Positions 5,755 through 14,900 of a stretch of DNA of 22,565 nt are shown piece after piece. How positions within the stretch are numbered: position 1 is the stretch's first letter; every line of letters starts with the position of its first letter. Source of the DNA: Lyngbya sp. PCC 8106 (GTDB taxonomy: Bacteria; Cyanobacteriota; Cyanobacteriia; Cyanobacteriales; Microcoleaceae). Under the pieces are notes generated by a model. It searched no databases and was not told the DNA's origin. It saw nothing but the letters and a program-made list of their open reading frames with translations. Both the position numbers and the translations under genes were made by a program. The stretch is from the NCBI RefSeq assembly GCF_000169095.1, contig NZ_AAVU01000071.1, positions 1-22,565 on the forward strand. Reading direction: 5' to 3'.

Positions 5755-5765
5755 CCACTTGCTGC

Positions 5766-6992
5766 ATGCAAGGCTCTTTAAGTGAGATTGATATCCGCAG
5801 TATTCTGCAACTGATTGAGCTAGGTCAGCGAACCGGAGAACTTATGGTAGAGGCTTATAGCCCCACGTCTAGTACAACCGGGGGTAAGCGTCGTCCTCAA
5901 TTGGGAGGGCCGTGCTGGTTGGTTTTTTGCTTTAATGGTCGCATTATTTATGCAGGTCAGAGCGAAGATAGTTTGTCCCGCTTGCGCGATTACCTACGTC
6001 GTTTTCAGGCTGATAACGCCCTCGATCAGATTGAAGTTCCTTCAATTGCTTCGGTGAATGCTCCTGAATACGGCTACCTCTGGGCTTTATTAGAGAAAAA
6101 TCTAATTACACCAGCCCAAGCTCGCAGTATTATTCATGGGATGGTTTATGAAACCCTGTTTGATCTACTGAGTTTGCACCAGGGTTCGTTTAGTTTTGAA
6201 ATGGGCGCTCCCCTCGCTCCGCAGTTAACGACCTTAGAGATTAGTTCTCTCTTGGCGAAGATTATGAAGCAAGTCCAAGAGTGGAAAACATTTCATCCTC
6301 ATATTCAATCTCCCAATCAATGTCCACTCATTCCTGACCCGGAGAAATTACAGCAGACATTACGTCCGAATGCTTTTGACACCCTGAACCGTTGGGCCAA
6401 TGGAGACACAACCTTTCGGCAAATTGCTCGCTATTTGAACCGAGATATTGTGACCGTGACCAAAGCGATGTATCCTTTTGTACAACAGGGACTGGTGCAA
6501 GTGTTACATCCGACCTCAAAAAGTGAATCTCCGGCTCAAAATCAGCTTGATCTGTCTAAAAAAGTTCCGCGAATTGTCTGTATTGATGATGATGTTGTGA
6601 TCCGCGAAACAGTAGAATCCATTCTCGATCTACAAGGTTATGAAGCGACAGCAATCAGTCATCCCCTCAAAGCACTCAGTTTGGTTTTTCAACTCAAACC
6701 GGATTTGATTTTATGTGATATTGCTATGCCCGAACTTAATGGTTATGAAATCTGTGCAATGCTGCGGAACTCTACTGCCTTTCGCCAAACCCCCATCGTA
6801 ATGTTAACCGGGATTGATGGATTTATTGATCGACTCCGAGCCCGAATGGTGCGAGCGACAGATTATCTGACTAAACCCTTTGGGGAAAGTGAATTATTGA
6901 CATTGGTAGAAACTTATGTCGGTCAAGGAGATCCGAATCGACTGCCATCTGAACGGTTGTTAGCCGACGAAATTGAAGATAGCTTTGAGTAA
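5766..6992 (+). CDS. pilG: PilG, PatA-type response regulator (DUF4388 + REC)
   Basis: A 408-residue cytoplasmic regulator. The N-terminal part (residues 1-160) is a DUF4388/PatA-type domain starting MQGSLSEIDIRSILQLIELG, with WLVFCFNGRIIYA and a helical stretch LLEKNLITPAQAR. Residues about 190-255 form a winged-helix-like linker region (FDTLNRWANGDTTFRQIARYL). The C-terminal receiver runs from about 269: acidic DDD at 274-276, phosphoacceptor Asp318 in LCDIAMPELNGYE, Thr348 in MLTG, and Lys370 in TKPF, all intact. It is the first gene of the pil chemotaxis cluster, corresponding to Synechocystis PilG and the first Hmp regulator of Nostoc. Family knowledge: it acts as an output regulator of type IV pilus function downstream of PilL. 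Start choice rests on the AAGGAGG site and the family start. Confidence 0.92.
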   Translation: MQGSLSEIDIRSILQLIELGQRTGELMVEAYSPTSSTTGGKRRPQLGGPCWLVFCFNGRIIYAGQSEDSLSRLRDYLRRFQADNALDQIEVPSIASVNAPEYGYLWALLEKNLITPAQARSIIHGMVYETLFDLLSLHQGSFSFEMGAPLAPQLTTLEISSLLAKIMKQVQEWKTFHPHIQSPNQCPLIPDPEKLQQTLRPNAFDTLNRWANGDTTFRQIARYLNRDIVTVTKAMYPFVQQGLVQVLHPTSKSESPAQNQLDLSKKVPRIVCIDDDVVIRETVESILDLQGYEATAISHPLKALSLVFQLKPDLILCDIAMPELNGYEICAMLRNSTAFRQTPIVMLTGIDGFIDRLRARMVRATDYLTKPFGESELLTLVETYVGQGDPNRLPSERLLADEIEDSFE

Positions 6993-7048
6993 TAGCGGGG
7001 ATGTATTGATCCTTTTGAGCTTAAAATTATTAAACGTTTTTGGGTATA

Positions 7049-7086
7049 CTTGAATCAAACAATACTATATTAGAGTATTCTTCAAG
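7049..7086 (+). promoter_or_regulatory. Two-part stem-loop between pilG and pilH
   Basis: CTTGAA (7049-7054) pairs with TTCAAG (7081-7086), and inside it AATACT (7061-7066) pairs with AGTATT (7074-7079). It sits in the 237-base gap between pilG and pilH, the second largest gap in the cluster. It might be an RNA processing site, an attenuator or an internal promoter region. There is no T-run, so a full terminator is unlikely. Nothing else is recognised in 6993-7229. Confidence 0.4.
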
Positions 7087-7229
7087 CATAGTCGTAATTA
7101 ACCGTTTGGTCTGAAACCGGAGTGCCTTCCTCGGCGCGAGGGCTAACCTCAATTGATCGTCGGATACACTCTCTCCCGCTTCTCCATGACCGCCCGTTAA
7201 CCCTAAACCCAGGAATTCAGTCAGACAGT

Positions 7230-7595
7230 ATGAGTACAGTTATGGTCGTAGAAGACAGTGTCACACAACGGGAGATGATCTCAAATCTCCTCAAAGACAG
7301 TGGCTTACACGTAACGGTAGCAAGTGATGGTGTTGAAGCCCTAGAACAAGTGCAGAAACATTGTCCGGATTTGGTGGTTCTTGACATTGTTATGCCTCGC
7401 ATGAATGGATATGAATTGTGTCGGCGTTTAAAGTCTGATCCCAAAACTCAGAGCATTGCAGTTGTTATGTGTTCTTCTAAGGGAGAAGAGTTTGACCGTT
7501 ACTGGGGGATGAAACAAGGAGCAGATGCTTATATCGCTAAACCCTTTCAACCGACTGAACTGGTCGGAACTGTCAAACAATTACTGCGAGGTTGA
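7230..7595 (+). CDS. pilH: PilH, CheY-like single-domain response regulator
   Basis: A 121-residue receiver protein with all phosphorylation residues: Glu8 and Asp9 in VVEDS, phosphoacceptor Asp52 in VVLDIVMPRMNGYEL, Ser82 in MCSSKG in the Thr/Ser switch position, and Lys104 in IAKPF. It should receive phosphate from PilL and either act on the pilus motors or serve as a phosphate sink, as in other Pil/Hmp systems. I chose ATG 7230 because the receiver fold begins exactly there (MSTVMVVEDS). The frame stays open back to 7122, but the extra 36 residues are not conserved-looking. The nearest Shine-Dalgarno-like AGGA (7211-7214) is rather far, 15 bases away. Its TGA touches an alternative TTG start of pilI. 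Confidence 0.93.
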   Translation: MSTVMVVEDSVTQREMISNLLKDSGLHVTVASDGVEALEQVQKHCPDLVVLDIVMPRMNGYELCRRLKSDPKTQSIAVVMCSSKGEEFDRYWGMKQGADAYIAKPFQPTELVGTVKQLLRG

Positions 7596-7606
7596 GTATT
7601 GATCCT

Positions 7607-8134
7607 ATGGTCGGTAATCCTGACTTTTTAACAGGCCAAAGTCCAGACAGCCCTGAGTTTCAAGAACTAGAGACTCCTGAGGGAGAACCTCACTTGCGAT
7701 TTTATCTACCTTCAGGGATGGAACTGGCATTATCGGCAATTGGAATCAAAGAAGTGCTTTCCCAGTCGCCGGATAGAATGACTCCGATTCCGAATATTTC
7801 TCCCTTACTTTTAGGAACACTGAATATTCGAGGTCGAGTGGTTTGGGTTGCTGATCTCGGTCAATTTCTCGGAGATCAAATCCCTCTTAATACTGATCGC
7901 ACGGAGATTCCGGTGATTGCAGTTGAAGACCACGATACGATTTTGGGTTTAGCGGTCGAGAAAATCGGTGATATTGTTTGGCTCGATATCGAACAGATGA
8001 AAATGCCCAATCAAGTCCCGGATACCATGGCACCGTTTATCAAAGGAGAATGTCAGATGGGTGAGAATAAAGACCCCCTGCGAATTCTTGATCAAATTAC
8101 CGTTGTGCGTTCAGCCCGATGGGGAGCGGCTTAA
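7607..8134 (+). CDS. pilI: PilI, CheW-like adaptor
   Basis: A single CheW domain of about 175 residues. Typical features are LRFYLPSGMELALSAIGIKEV at the start of the fold, then PIPNISPLLLGTLNIRGRV with VWVADLGQFLG (the segment that contacts kinase and receptor), ETPVIAV-like strand EIPVIAVED, and LGLAVEKIGDI. It should couple the transducer PilJ to the kinase PilL at the membrane. I prefer ATG 7607, which gives MVGNPDFLTG. The frame also opens at a TTG at 7592 that overlaps the pilH stop by four bases and follows GCGAGG, so translational coupling from that codon is possible; the difference is five residues. It is followed by a 256-base gap before pilJ. Confidence 0.92.
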   Translation: MVGNPDFLTGQSPDSPEFQELETPEGEPHLRFYLPSGMELALSAIGIKEVLSQSPDRMTPIPNISPLLLGTLNIRGRVVWVADLGQFLGDQIPLNTDRTEIPVIAVEDHDTILGLAVEKIGDIVWLDIEQMKMPNQVPDTMAPFIKGECQMGENKDPLRILDQITVVRSARWGAA

Positions 8135-8390
8135 ACATTAACGGTTCAACCTGATCAACTCCATTGAAAAGACAATCTCGAATATGAAGACTGATCTCAT
8201 TTTCAACTTTCACCTAGTACAACCCCTTAGGAATCTGTAATCAAACAATCGATCAAAATAAAAAATAAAATAGTCAATAATAAGCCCTCTCAAACCGCCA
8301 AACCGACTTCAACTAAATAAAAGACTAAATTTGAGACGCTAAAACATTAAGCCATAAAGAACTAAAAAAAACGGAAAGGGGAATTAGGTA
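8135..8390 (+). other. A-rich gap before pilJ
   Basis: No gene or strong hairpin is visible. The stretch is A-rich and unstructured (notably 8255-8285 and 8320-8372), and ends with AAAGGGG about 9 bases before the pilJ ATG. It may be a long leader or hold a separate promoter for pilJ and pilL. Confidence 0.4.
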
Positions 8391-11300
8391 ATGCAAGCAA
8401 GTACAGACTTCCTGCAAGAGTATCAACAAACAGAAGCCGCTTATAACCAAGGAAATTATGAAGAAGCGGCAGCATTAGTCTATCAGTTAGTTGAAAATTA
8501 TCCCGAAGATCCATCCGCTCGGTTACTGTGCGGCTACATCTATGGTTATGGGTTACAGCAGTTTGAGGTGGCTCGAGAACAGTATTTTGCCGTATTAGAG
8601 CTGACCGACGACCCCGAACTGATCGACCAGGCTCATGAGGCGATGACCCAAGCGGATCAATATATAGCCGACTCCGCCGCCTATGCTGTCAGTGGTGATC
8701 TCGGATCAGATATCGCTCTCGATGATCCTGATGATCTTGGTACAGCCGACACTCAACTCGAAGACGAAGAACTGATGGCTGAAACGGCCATTAGTCATGC
8801 TGACCTCGATCAGTTCGCCAACCACTCCGAAACTCAACTCGACTCTGAACTGAATTTAGACGAATTAGAAGAACTCTCCGTCTCCGACTTGGACTCCTCT
8901 CCCCTGAATGCAGAAATTGATTTAGATAAGGTTGATCTGTCTAAATCTCAACGACAAGCAGGGGGTATAGAGGCAGAAGAAGACCTCAATGAAATCAGTA
9001 TTGATCTGTCTGATGACGACTTAGATCTAGAAGATCTCAGTGGGGATTTGCAGTTCGAGGACTTAATGAACAGTGGCAACCTGGACTCCGAATCCCAACA
9101 GGAAATGCTCAACCCCAACCCGATAACGGCTGAAAATCCCTTTGCTCAAGGGGGTGAGGGATTGAGTGATCAGATCGATGAAGATGCGATCGCCACTCAA
9201 CTCGAATCCGATCCCTTCGAGCTTGATGACGAACAAATCTCCGACTCGGTAGAACAGGAAATCCGACAACCGGATGAAGATTGGTCGGGTAATTTTCTAG
9301 CAGAAGAACCCCCTGAAAATTATGACACCCTTCCTCAGTCCGAAACTTCCGAAACCGATTCTGAGGAAGCATTCGAGATCGATGACATCATGGAACTTGG
9401 CGATTTTGAGGACGACGAACCCGCTTCCAAGGTTGCCACTCAAAAAAATGGTCGCCCTCAAACTCAGCCGACTGTTGCCCACTCGACAACTCGCGATGTT
9501 TCAGAAAACGCCGAAGGCATCGATCTCGACGAATTCAACTCCGATTTAGATGATATCTTTCAATCCCTACAGTTTGCCCCGGACTCCGAAAACGAAGACA
9601 TCTCTGATGATTTGCACTTCAGTTCATCAGATCAGCCGGCAACAACCTCCGCTACACTCACCGAACAAGCCAATGGTAAAAGCTATATTCCTCCAACAGA
9701 AGAAATAGAAGAATTCGACGAAGAATTGCACGGGGGAGATGCAGAAGCTGAAACCTTACTCATGGAGCCATCCGGCTCAACCGAGGATGATTTTCAGTTA
9801 GATGCTCAGTCGGGATTTACACTCGACGATTTTAGCGCAGATCCTGACCTAGAAAGCGATGACGACGAGGCGCACACTCCCTCATTTTTCAATCAATCCT
9901 CTTGGTCGAATGGATCTTCTGTCAACAATGGCAACACCGAGCATGAGGAGATGTTTGATGCCAGCGAGATTCCCGATAGTTTTGGCTTAGATGCCTTTGA
10001 TGATGAAACATTTGCAGAGGAGGCAGATTTCTCCGATGCCAATGGGACAAGTCACGTCCCAGAGGATGAGTTCTCCGATGGATTTACAGAGTCAGAAGAC
10101 TTCAACGAAGATCTCAGCACCACGTCTTCCAACCTCGATGAAGATGACTTTTTGGATAATTTTGATGAGTTTGATGATTTAGGGAACCTCCCAGACTTTG
10201 AAGCAACCCGAGAAGAAGAAGCGGCGTTTATTTCTGACTCCTCCGGCTTTAACGAAGAAGTTGATAGTGATTTTACCGTCACTGCCAGCAGCGCTTTAGA
10301 TCGAGATAACTCCGCAATTAGCAATGACGAACTGTTTAATGTTCCTCTCGATCAAGAAGTAGTGACGACTTTTACCTCTCAGATTGATGATCCAGCGGAA
10401 GCAGCGGTTACTGTCGAACAAGGGGCGTTTGCTTTTCTGGAAAATAAAACCTTTAAAGTTAAGTTTCTCTATACTGCTATCGGGACAGGAGTTGCGACTC
10501 TGATTTTAGTGGCGACAGCAACAAACATCATCACACAGACCGCCGCTCTCAACCAAAAACGAGAAGTGGTTAATTCCCTGAGAACGTCAGGTTGGATTGT
10601 GACAATGGTGGCGGGAGTCACCAGCTTTTTGAGCGCTTGGGGCTTGGGTAATATTGCCTCTCGACAAATGTCAAAAGCCTCTCAAGATCTACAACATCAA
10701 TTTGATTCCATCTCTCGCAACAACTTAAAAGCCAGGGCAACGGTCTATGCGATCGACGAGTTGGGTCAAATGTCGGCAAAATTTAACCGCATGGCTCAGT
10801 TTATCGAAACCACCACAGTCGAAGCTCAACGCAAAGCCGAAGAACAAGAAGAAGCCAAAGAAAATCTACAACGACAAGTGATTCGCTTACTCGATGACGT
10901 AGAAGGAGCAGCCCGAGGCGATTTAACCGTCACGGCAGAAGTCACGGCCGACGTCTTAGGGGCGGTTGCCGACTCATTTAACTTAACCATTCAAAATCTC
11001 CGAGAAATCGTTGTACAAGTCAAACAGGCAGCACGTCAGGTGAGTAAAGGGGCGACTGATAGTGCGACTTTTGCTAAAGATGTCGCCGGAGATGCGCTGC
11101 GACAAGCCGAAGAATTAGCCGCCACCCTCAACTCAGTACAAGTGCTAACCGATGCGATTCAACGGGTTGCCGATAGTGCGCGAGAAGCCGAAGAAGTGGC
11201 GAGAACCGCAGCAGACGTAGCAACACGAGGCGGAGAAGCGGTTCAGATGACGGTAGCCGGGATTTTGAAGATTCGCGAAACTGTGGCTGAAACCACCCGT

Positions 11301-11867
11301 GAGGTGAAACGGTTAGCAGAATCGTCTCAAGAGATTTCTAAAATTGTCGCGATCATTTCGACAATTGCTTCACGAACCAACTTATTGGCTTTAAACGCCA
11401 GTATTGAAGCAGCCAGGGCGGGAGAAGCAGGACGAGGGTTCGCGATTGTGGCCGATGAAGTTCGACAACTGGCCGATCGTAGCGCTAAATCCCTCAAAGA
11501 TATTGAACAAATTGTGATGCAAATTCAGAGTCAGACCAACTCTGTAATGATGGCAATGGAAGAAGGAAACCAACAGGTCATCGATGGTACCCGACTCGCC
11601 GAAAAAGCCAAGCAATCTCTCGACAATATTATTCAAGTCACAAACCGCATTGATGTTTTAGTCCGTTCAATTACAGCCGATACCGTTGAACAAAACGAAA
11701 CGGCTCGGGCGGTAGCACAAGTTATGCAAGCGGTTGAACATAGCGCTCAAGAAACGTCTCAAGAAGCCCACCGAGTTTCTAATGCCTTGAGTAACCTCGT
11801 CGGTGTTGCCCGAGATCTACTGACTTCTGTAGAAAGGTTCCGAGTTGATCCATCTGAGCGAAAATAA
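8391..11867 (+). CDS. pilJ: PilJ, methyl-accepting chemotaxis-type transducer with long acidic N-terminal region
   Basis: A 1158-residue transducer. Residues 1-97 look like TPR-type helices (YNQGNYEEAAALVYQL). Residues about 100-665 are highly acidic and low in complexity, rich in Asp, Glu, Ser and Leu, and probably disordered. Transmembrane helices are at about 690-712 and 734-753, with only about 20 residues between them, so there is no room for a periplasmic ligand domain. HAMP segments follow at about 755-808 and 829-872, then the MCP signalling coiled coil with its conserved tip at 981-1031 (SRTNLLALNASIEAARAGEA). It should signal through PilI to PilL. Sensing must be cytoplasmic, membrane-based or through partners; the TPR region is a candidate input. 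Family knowledge: homologues control type IV pili and motility, and the Nostoc one forms rings at cell junctions. Confidence 0.95.
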   Translation: MQASTDFLQEYQQTEAAYNQGNYEEAAALVYQLVENYPEDPSARLLCGYIYGYGLQQFEVAREQYFAVLELTDDPELIDQAHEAMTQADQYIADSAAYAVSGDLGSDIALDDPDDLGTADTQLEDEELMAETAISHADLDQFANHSETQLDSELNLDELEELSVSDLDSSPLNAEIDLDKVDLSKSQRQAGGIEAEEDLNEISIDLSDDDLDLEDLSGDLQFEDLMNSGNLDSESQQEMLNPNPITAENPFAQGGEGLSDQIDEDAIATQLESDPFELDDEQISDSVEQEIRQPDEDWSGNFLAEEPPENYDTLPQSETSETDSEEAFEIDDIMELGDFEDDEPASKVATQKNGRPQTQPTVAHSTTRDVSENAEGIDLDEFNSDLDDIFQSLQFAPDSENEDISDDLHFSSSDQPATTSATLTEQANGKSYIPPTEEIEEFDEELHGGDAEAETLLMEPSGSTEDDFQLDAQSGFTLDDFSADPDLESDDDEAHTPSFFNQSSWSNGSSVNNGNTEHEEMFDASEIPDSFGLDAFDDETFAEEADFSDANGTSHVPEDEFSDGFTESEDFNEDLSTTSSNLDEDDFLDNFDEFDDLGNLPDFEATREEEAAFISDSSGFNEEVDSDFTVTASSALDRDNSAISNDELFNVPLDQEVVTTFTSQIDDPAEAAVTVEQGAFAFLENKTFKVKFLYTAIGTGVATLILVATATNIITQTAALNQKREVVNSLRTSGWIVTMVAGVTSFLSAWGLGNIASRQMSKASQDLQHQFDSISRNNLKARATVYAIDELGQMSAKFNRMAQFIETTTVEAQRKAEEQEEAKENLQRQVIRLLDDVEGAARGDLTVTAEVTADVLGAVADSFNLTIQNLREIVVQVKQAARQVSKGATDSATFAKDVAGDALRQAEELAATLNSVQVLTDAIQRVADSAREAEEVARTAADVATRGGEAVQMTVAGILKIRETVAETTREVKRLAESSQEISKIVAIISTIASRTNLLALNASIEAARAGEAGRGFAIVADEVRQLADRSAKSLKDIEQIVMQIQSQTNSVMMAMEEGNQQVIDGTRLAEKAKQSLDNIIQVTNRIDVLVRSITADTVEQNETARAVAQVMQAVEHSAQETSQEAHRVSNALSNLVGVARDLLTSVERFRVDPSERK

Positions 11868-11955
11868 AAACAGAGGGAACTGAGAATCGGCAAAAGGAAA
11901 TCCTAAACTCCTCAGCTTCTCAATCTTTAAAATCCTTTATTTTTAATCACGAACT

Positions 11956-14900
11956 ATGCAAGCTGAACAACAACAACGCATCCTGGGATACTTTATTGAA
12001 GAAGCACAAGATCACCTCGATACGATCGAACAAGGATTGTTAAAATTACAGTCTACGCTCGAAGATCCTGACCTGCTTTATGAAGTGTATCGGGCGGCTC
12101 ACTCGGTCAAAGGGGGAGCGGCAATGTTAGGATTAACCAGTATTCAAACAACGGCTCATCGCTTAGAAGATAGCTTTAAAATCCTCGAAAAAATTCAAGC
12201 TCAGTCTCGGGTAGAGGTTGAACAAGACCTAGAATCATCCTTTTTAGCGGTTTCTGATACTCTGAAAGCTTTAATTGAGGGGTTATCGAGTCCCTATGGA
12301 TTAACCGATGAATTGGCTCAAAATCAACTTCAAAAAATTGGGCCGACTTTTGATCGCCTCAACTCTCAGCTTGAGGTGTTAGCACGACAACATGAAGTGG
12401 TTCTGACTGAACTGATTTTAACTCAACCGACGGTTATTTCCCCAACTTCTGCGACGACAACCAGTATTAACCTAGAAACGGTAAAAGCTACAGCTTCTAA
12501 GCCTCCAGAAAATAGTGCCAAAGAGTTGTTTTTTAGGAGTGACGTTCCCGATCAACTGCGGGAAATGTTGCAACTTTTTAGACAAACAGAAAATGCTTCT
12601 AGCCGTAAAGCTTTGAGCGAAATTTGTCGGAGTTTAGCACGAGCGGGAGAAACTTTTGAGCTGTCTCACTGGTCAAAGTTTTTTGTGACAGTAGAACGAG
12701 TGATCTCTCATCCGGAAAATACTTATTCTACACTGGCTCCCATCACCATTAAAGCGATTAAAAAAGCTCAGGAGTTGGTACTTGAAAATCGAGAAGATGA
12801 AATTGAGGTAAGTTCTGTTCTCAAAACTCTATTACCAAAGTCTAGCACTTCACCCACTAACTCAACTGTAGTTAACCGCAACTCAGAAAGTTCTACGACT
12901 CAAAAAACATCATCATCTATTGATACGAAGGGAGAAAACGCTCTAGACGATCAGAATAGATCTTCACCTTCACAGACCGCTAAAATGGCTGATCAATTTT
13001 CGGAAACTGTCTCAGAAGACGAAGATATTGATCTCTCTTTCTTAGAAAATTGGTCGGCTTCTCAATCAACAATGGATGCTTTTAAACCCACCCCTAAAGG
13101 TCCAGAGATTGCAGCAGAAGAATTAAAAAGTCTTGCCGATTTATTTGAAGGAGATCACTCGATTGACCGCGATTGGCAAAAAGAATATCGCATCCAATCA
13201 TCAGAATTAGGGTCTTCCGAAGATCGAGGAACGAATCCAAATCTAGATTACGACTTTTTAGATTTGTTTGGTTCGGACTCAGACGAACAAGATGCTGACA
13301 GCAGTTCGCCTCAAACTCAATCTGCTCAAACTAATATATCACCTCAACCACCGGGTTTTTCTTCAGGAGGAAAACCCCCCGTAAACATTGATTTAAAAAC
13401 GACGGATTTTGATGATTTGCTCAATATCGGCACAACAAATCGTTTGGGAAAGGATGCTCAATCTCGATCAACTTCTAGCCAACCGAACAACACGACTCTA
13501 TCAGATTTAGAATTAGAAAATCTCAGTTTTGAGGATTTATTTGAGGCTTCTCAAGCTGAAGTGTTTTCTGCCTCAACACCACAGTTTATTCAGGAGAGTT
13601 ATTCTGCCGTTGTTTCTGATGATGATCATTCAGACTGGTTTGAATATCTGATTAGTGGGGACGAAGAAACAGAAAATAAGTCTTTCCATTCAACTCCCCA
13701 AATTCCGACAACTTCGAGGACGATATCTGTTTCACAACCGATGACTTCCTCAGAGGAGTCTTCAATGGATTCTGACAATTTGTTTAGTGACTTATTTGAA
13801 AATCTTGACGAAGAAACAGATAACGCCGAGTCGCAAACAGCCCCTGTCGAAACAGTGACGGCTTCTCAAACGTCTGGGACGACAGATTTTGATGATTTAG
13901 AACTGTTACTCCATCAAGATACAGATGACGGAAGTTCTGAGCATGACAGTAACACAGAAGCAGAACTGATCATCGCAGAAGATAGTTTATTTTCTGATCT
14001 TGATGCTTTGTTAGAAGCTCAAGAGGAGATGGACTCAGACGACGAGGAAGAAGATGATTTTGAAGAAGAAGATAACGAGTTTGCTGACCTTGAAAGATTA
14101 TTGGGCGGTGACGAAGGGCCTGCCGGAACCGGGGGCGGTGGATTGCGACAACGGGGTACGGCAAAATCTCAGCGTGTTTTTGAACAAACGGCGAAAGTTC
14201 CTGTCAAGCAACTCGATAATCTGAGTAACTTAATGGGTGAATTGGTCGTTAATCGTAATAGCTTAGAGCAAGATCAAGAACGGATGCGACAGTTTTTGGA
14301 TAATTTGCTCGATCAAGTGTCGCTGTTAAGTGATGTTGGACAGCGAATGCAGGATTTTTATGAACGAAGTCTATTAGAAATTTCGTTGCTGTCGGGGCGC
14401 AAAAGTTCGGTGTGGAATACTCCTCGTAGCAATTCAGATGATCAACAAAAAAATCGGGGTTATGATTCGATTGCACGGTTGTATGATGATGATTTTGATT
14501 CTACGGAGTTAGATCGGTTTACACCTTTCCATACCTTGTCTCAAGAAATTATTGAGTTGGTGGTGCGAGTTCGAGAGTCAGCGGCTGATATTGAATTTTT
14601 GGTCGAAGAAGCCGATCAAGTCAGTCGTCAATTACGACAGGTGACAACTCAGCTAGAGGAAGGGTTGACAAAAGCGAGAATGGAACCTTTCGCTCAAGAA
14701 GCGGATCGATTGGCGCGTCCGGTGCGGGATATTTCGATTAAGTGTGGTAAACAGGCGGAACTTTATGTCGAAGGTCGAGAGACTTTAATTGACAAGATGT
14801 TGTTGGGTAAATTGCATGATCCGCTAATTCATTTGGTTAATAATGCGATTACGCATGGGATTGAACCTCAAAATGTGCGGGTAGCGGCGGGAAAGTCTGC

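Noticed and set aside
5577..5771. 64-codon open frame on the minus strand upstream of pilG
   Set aside because: It overlaps the pilG leader and start on the opposite strand and shows no recognisable features.
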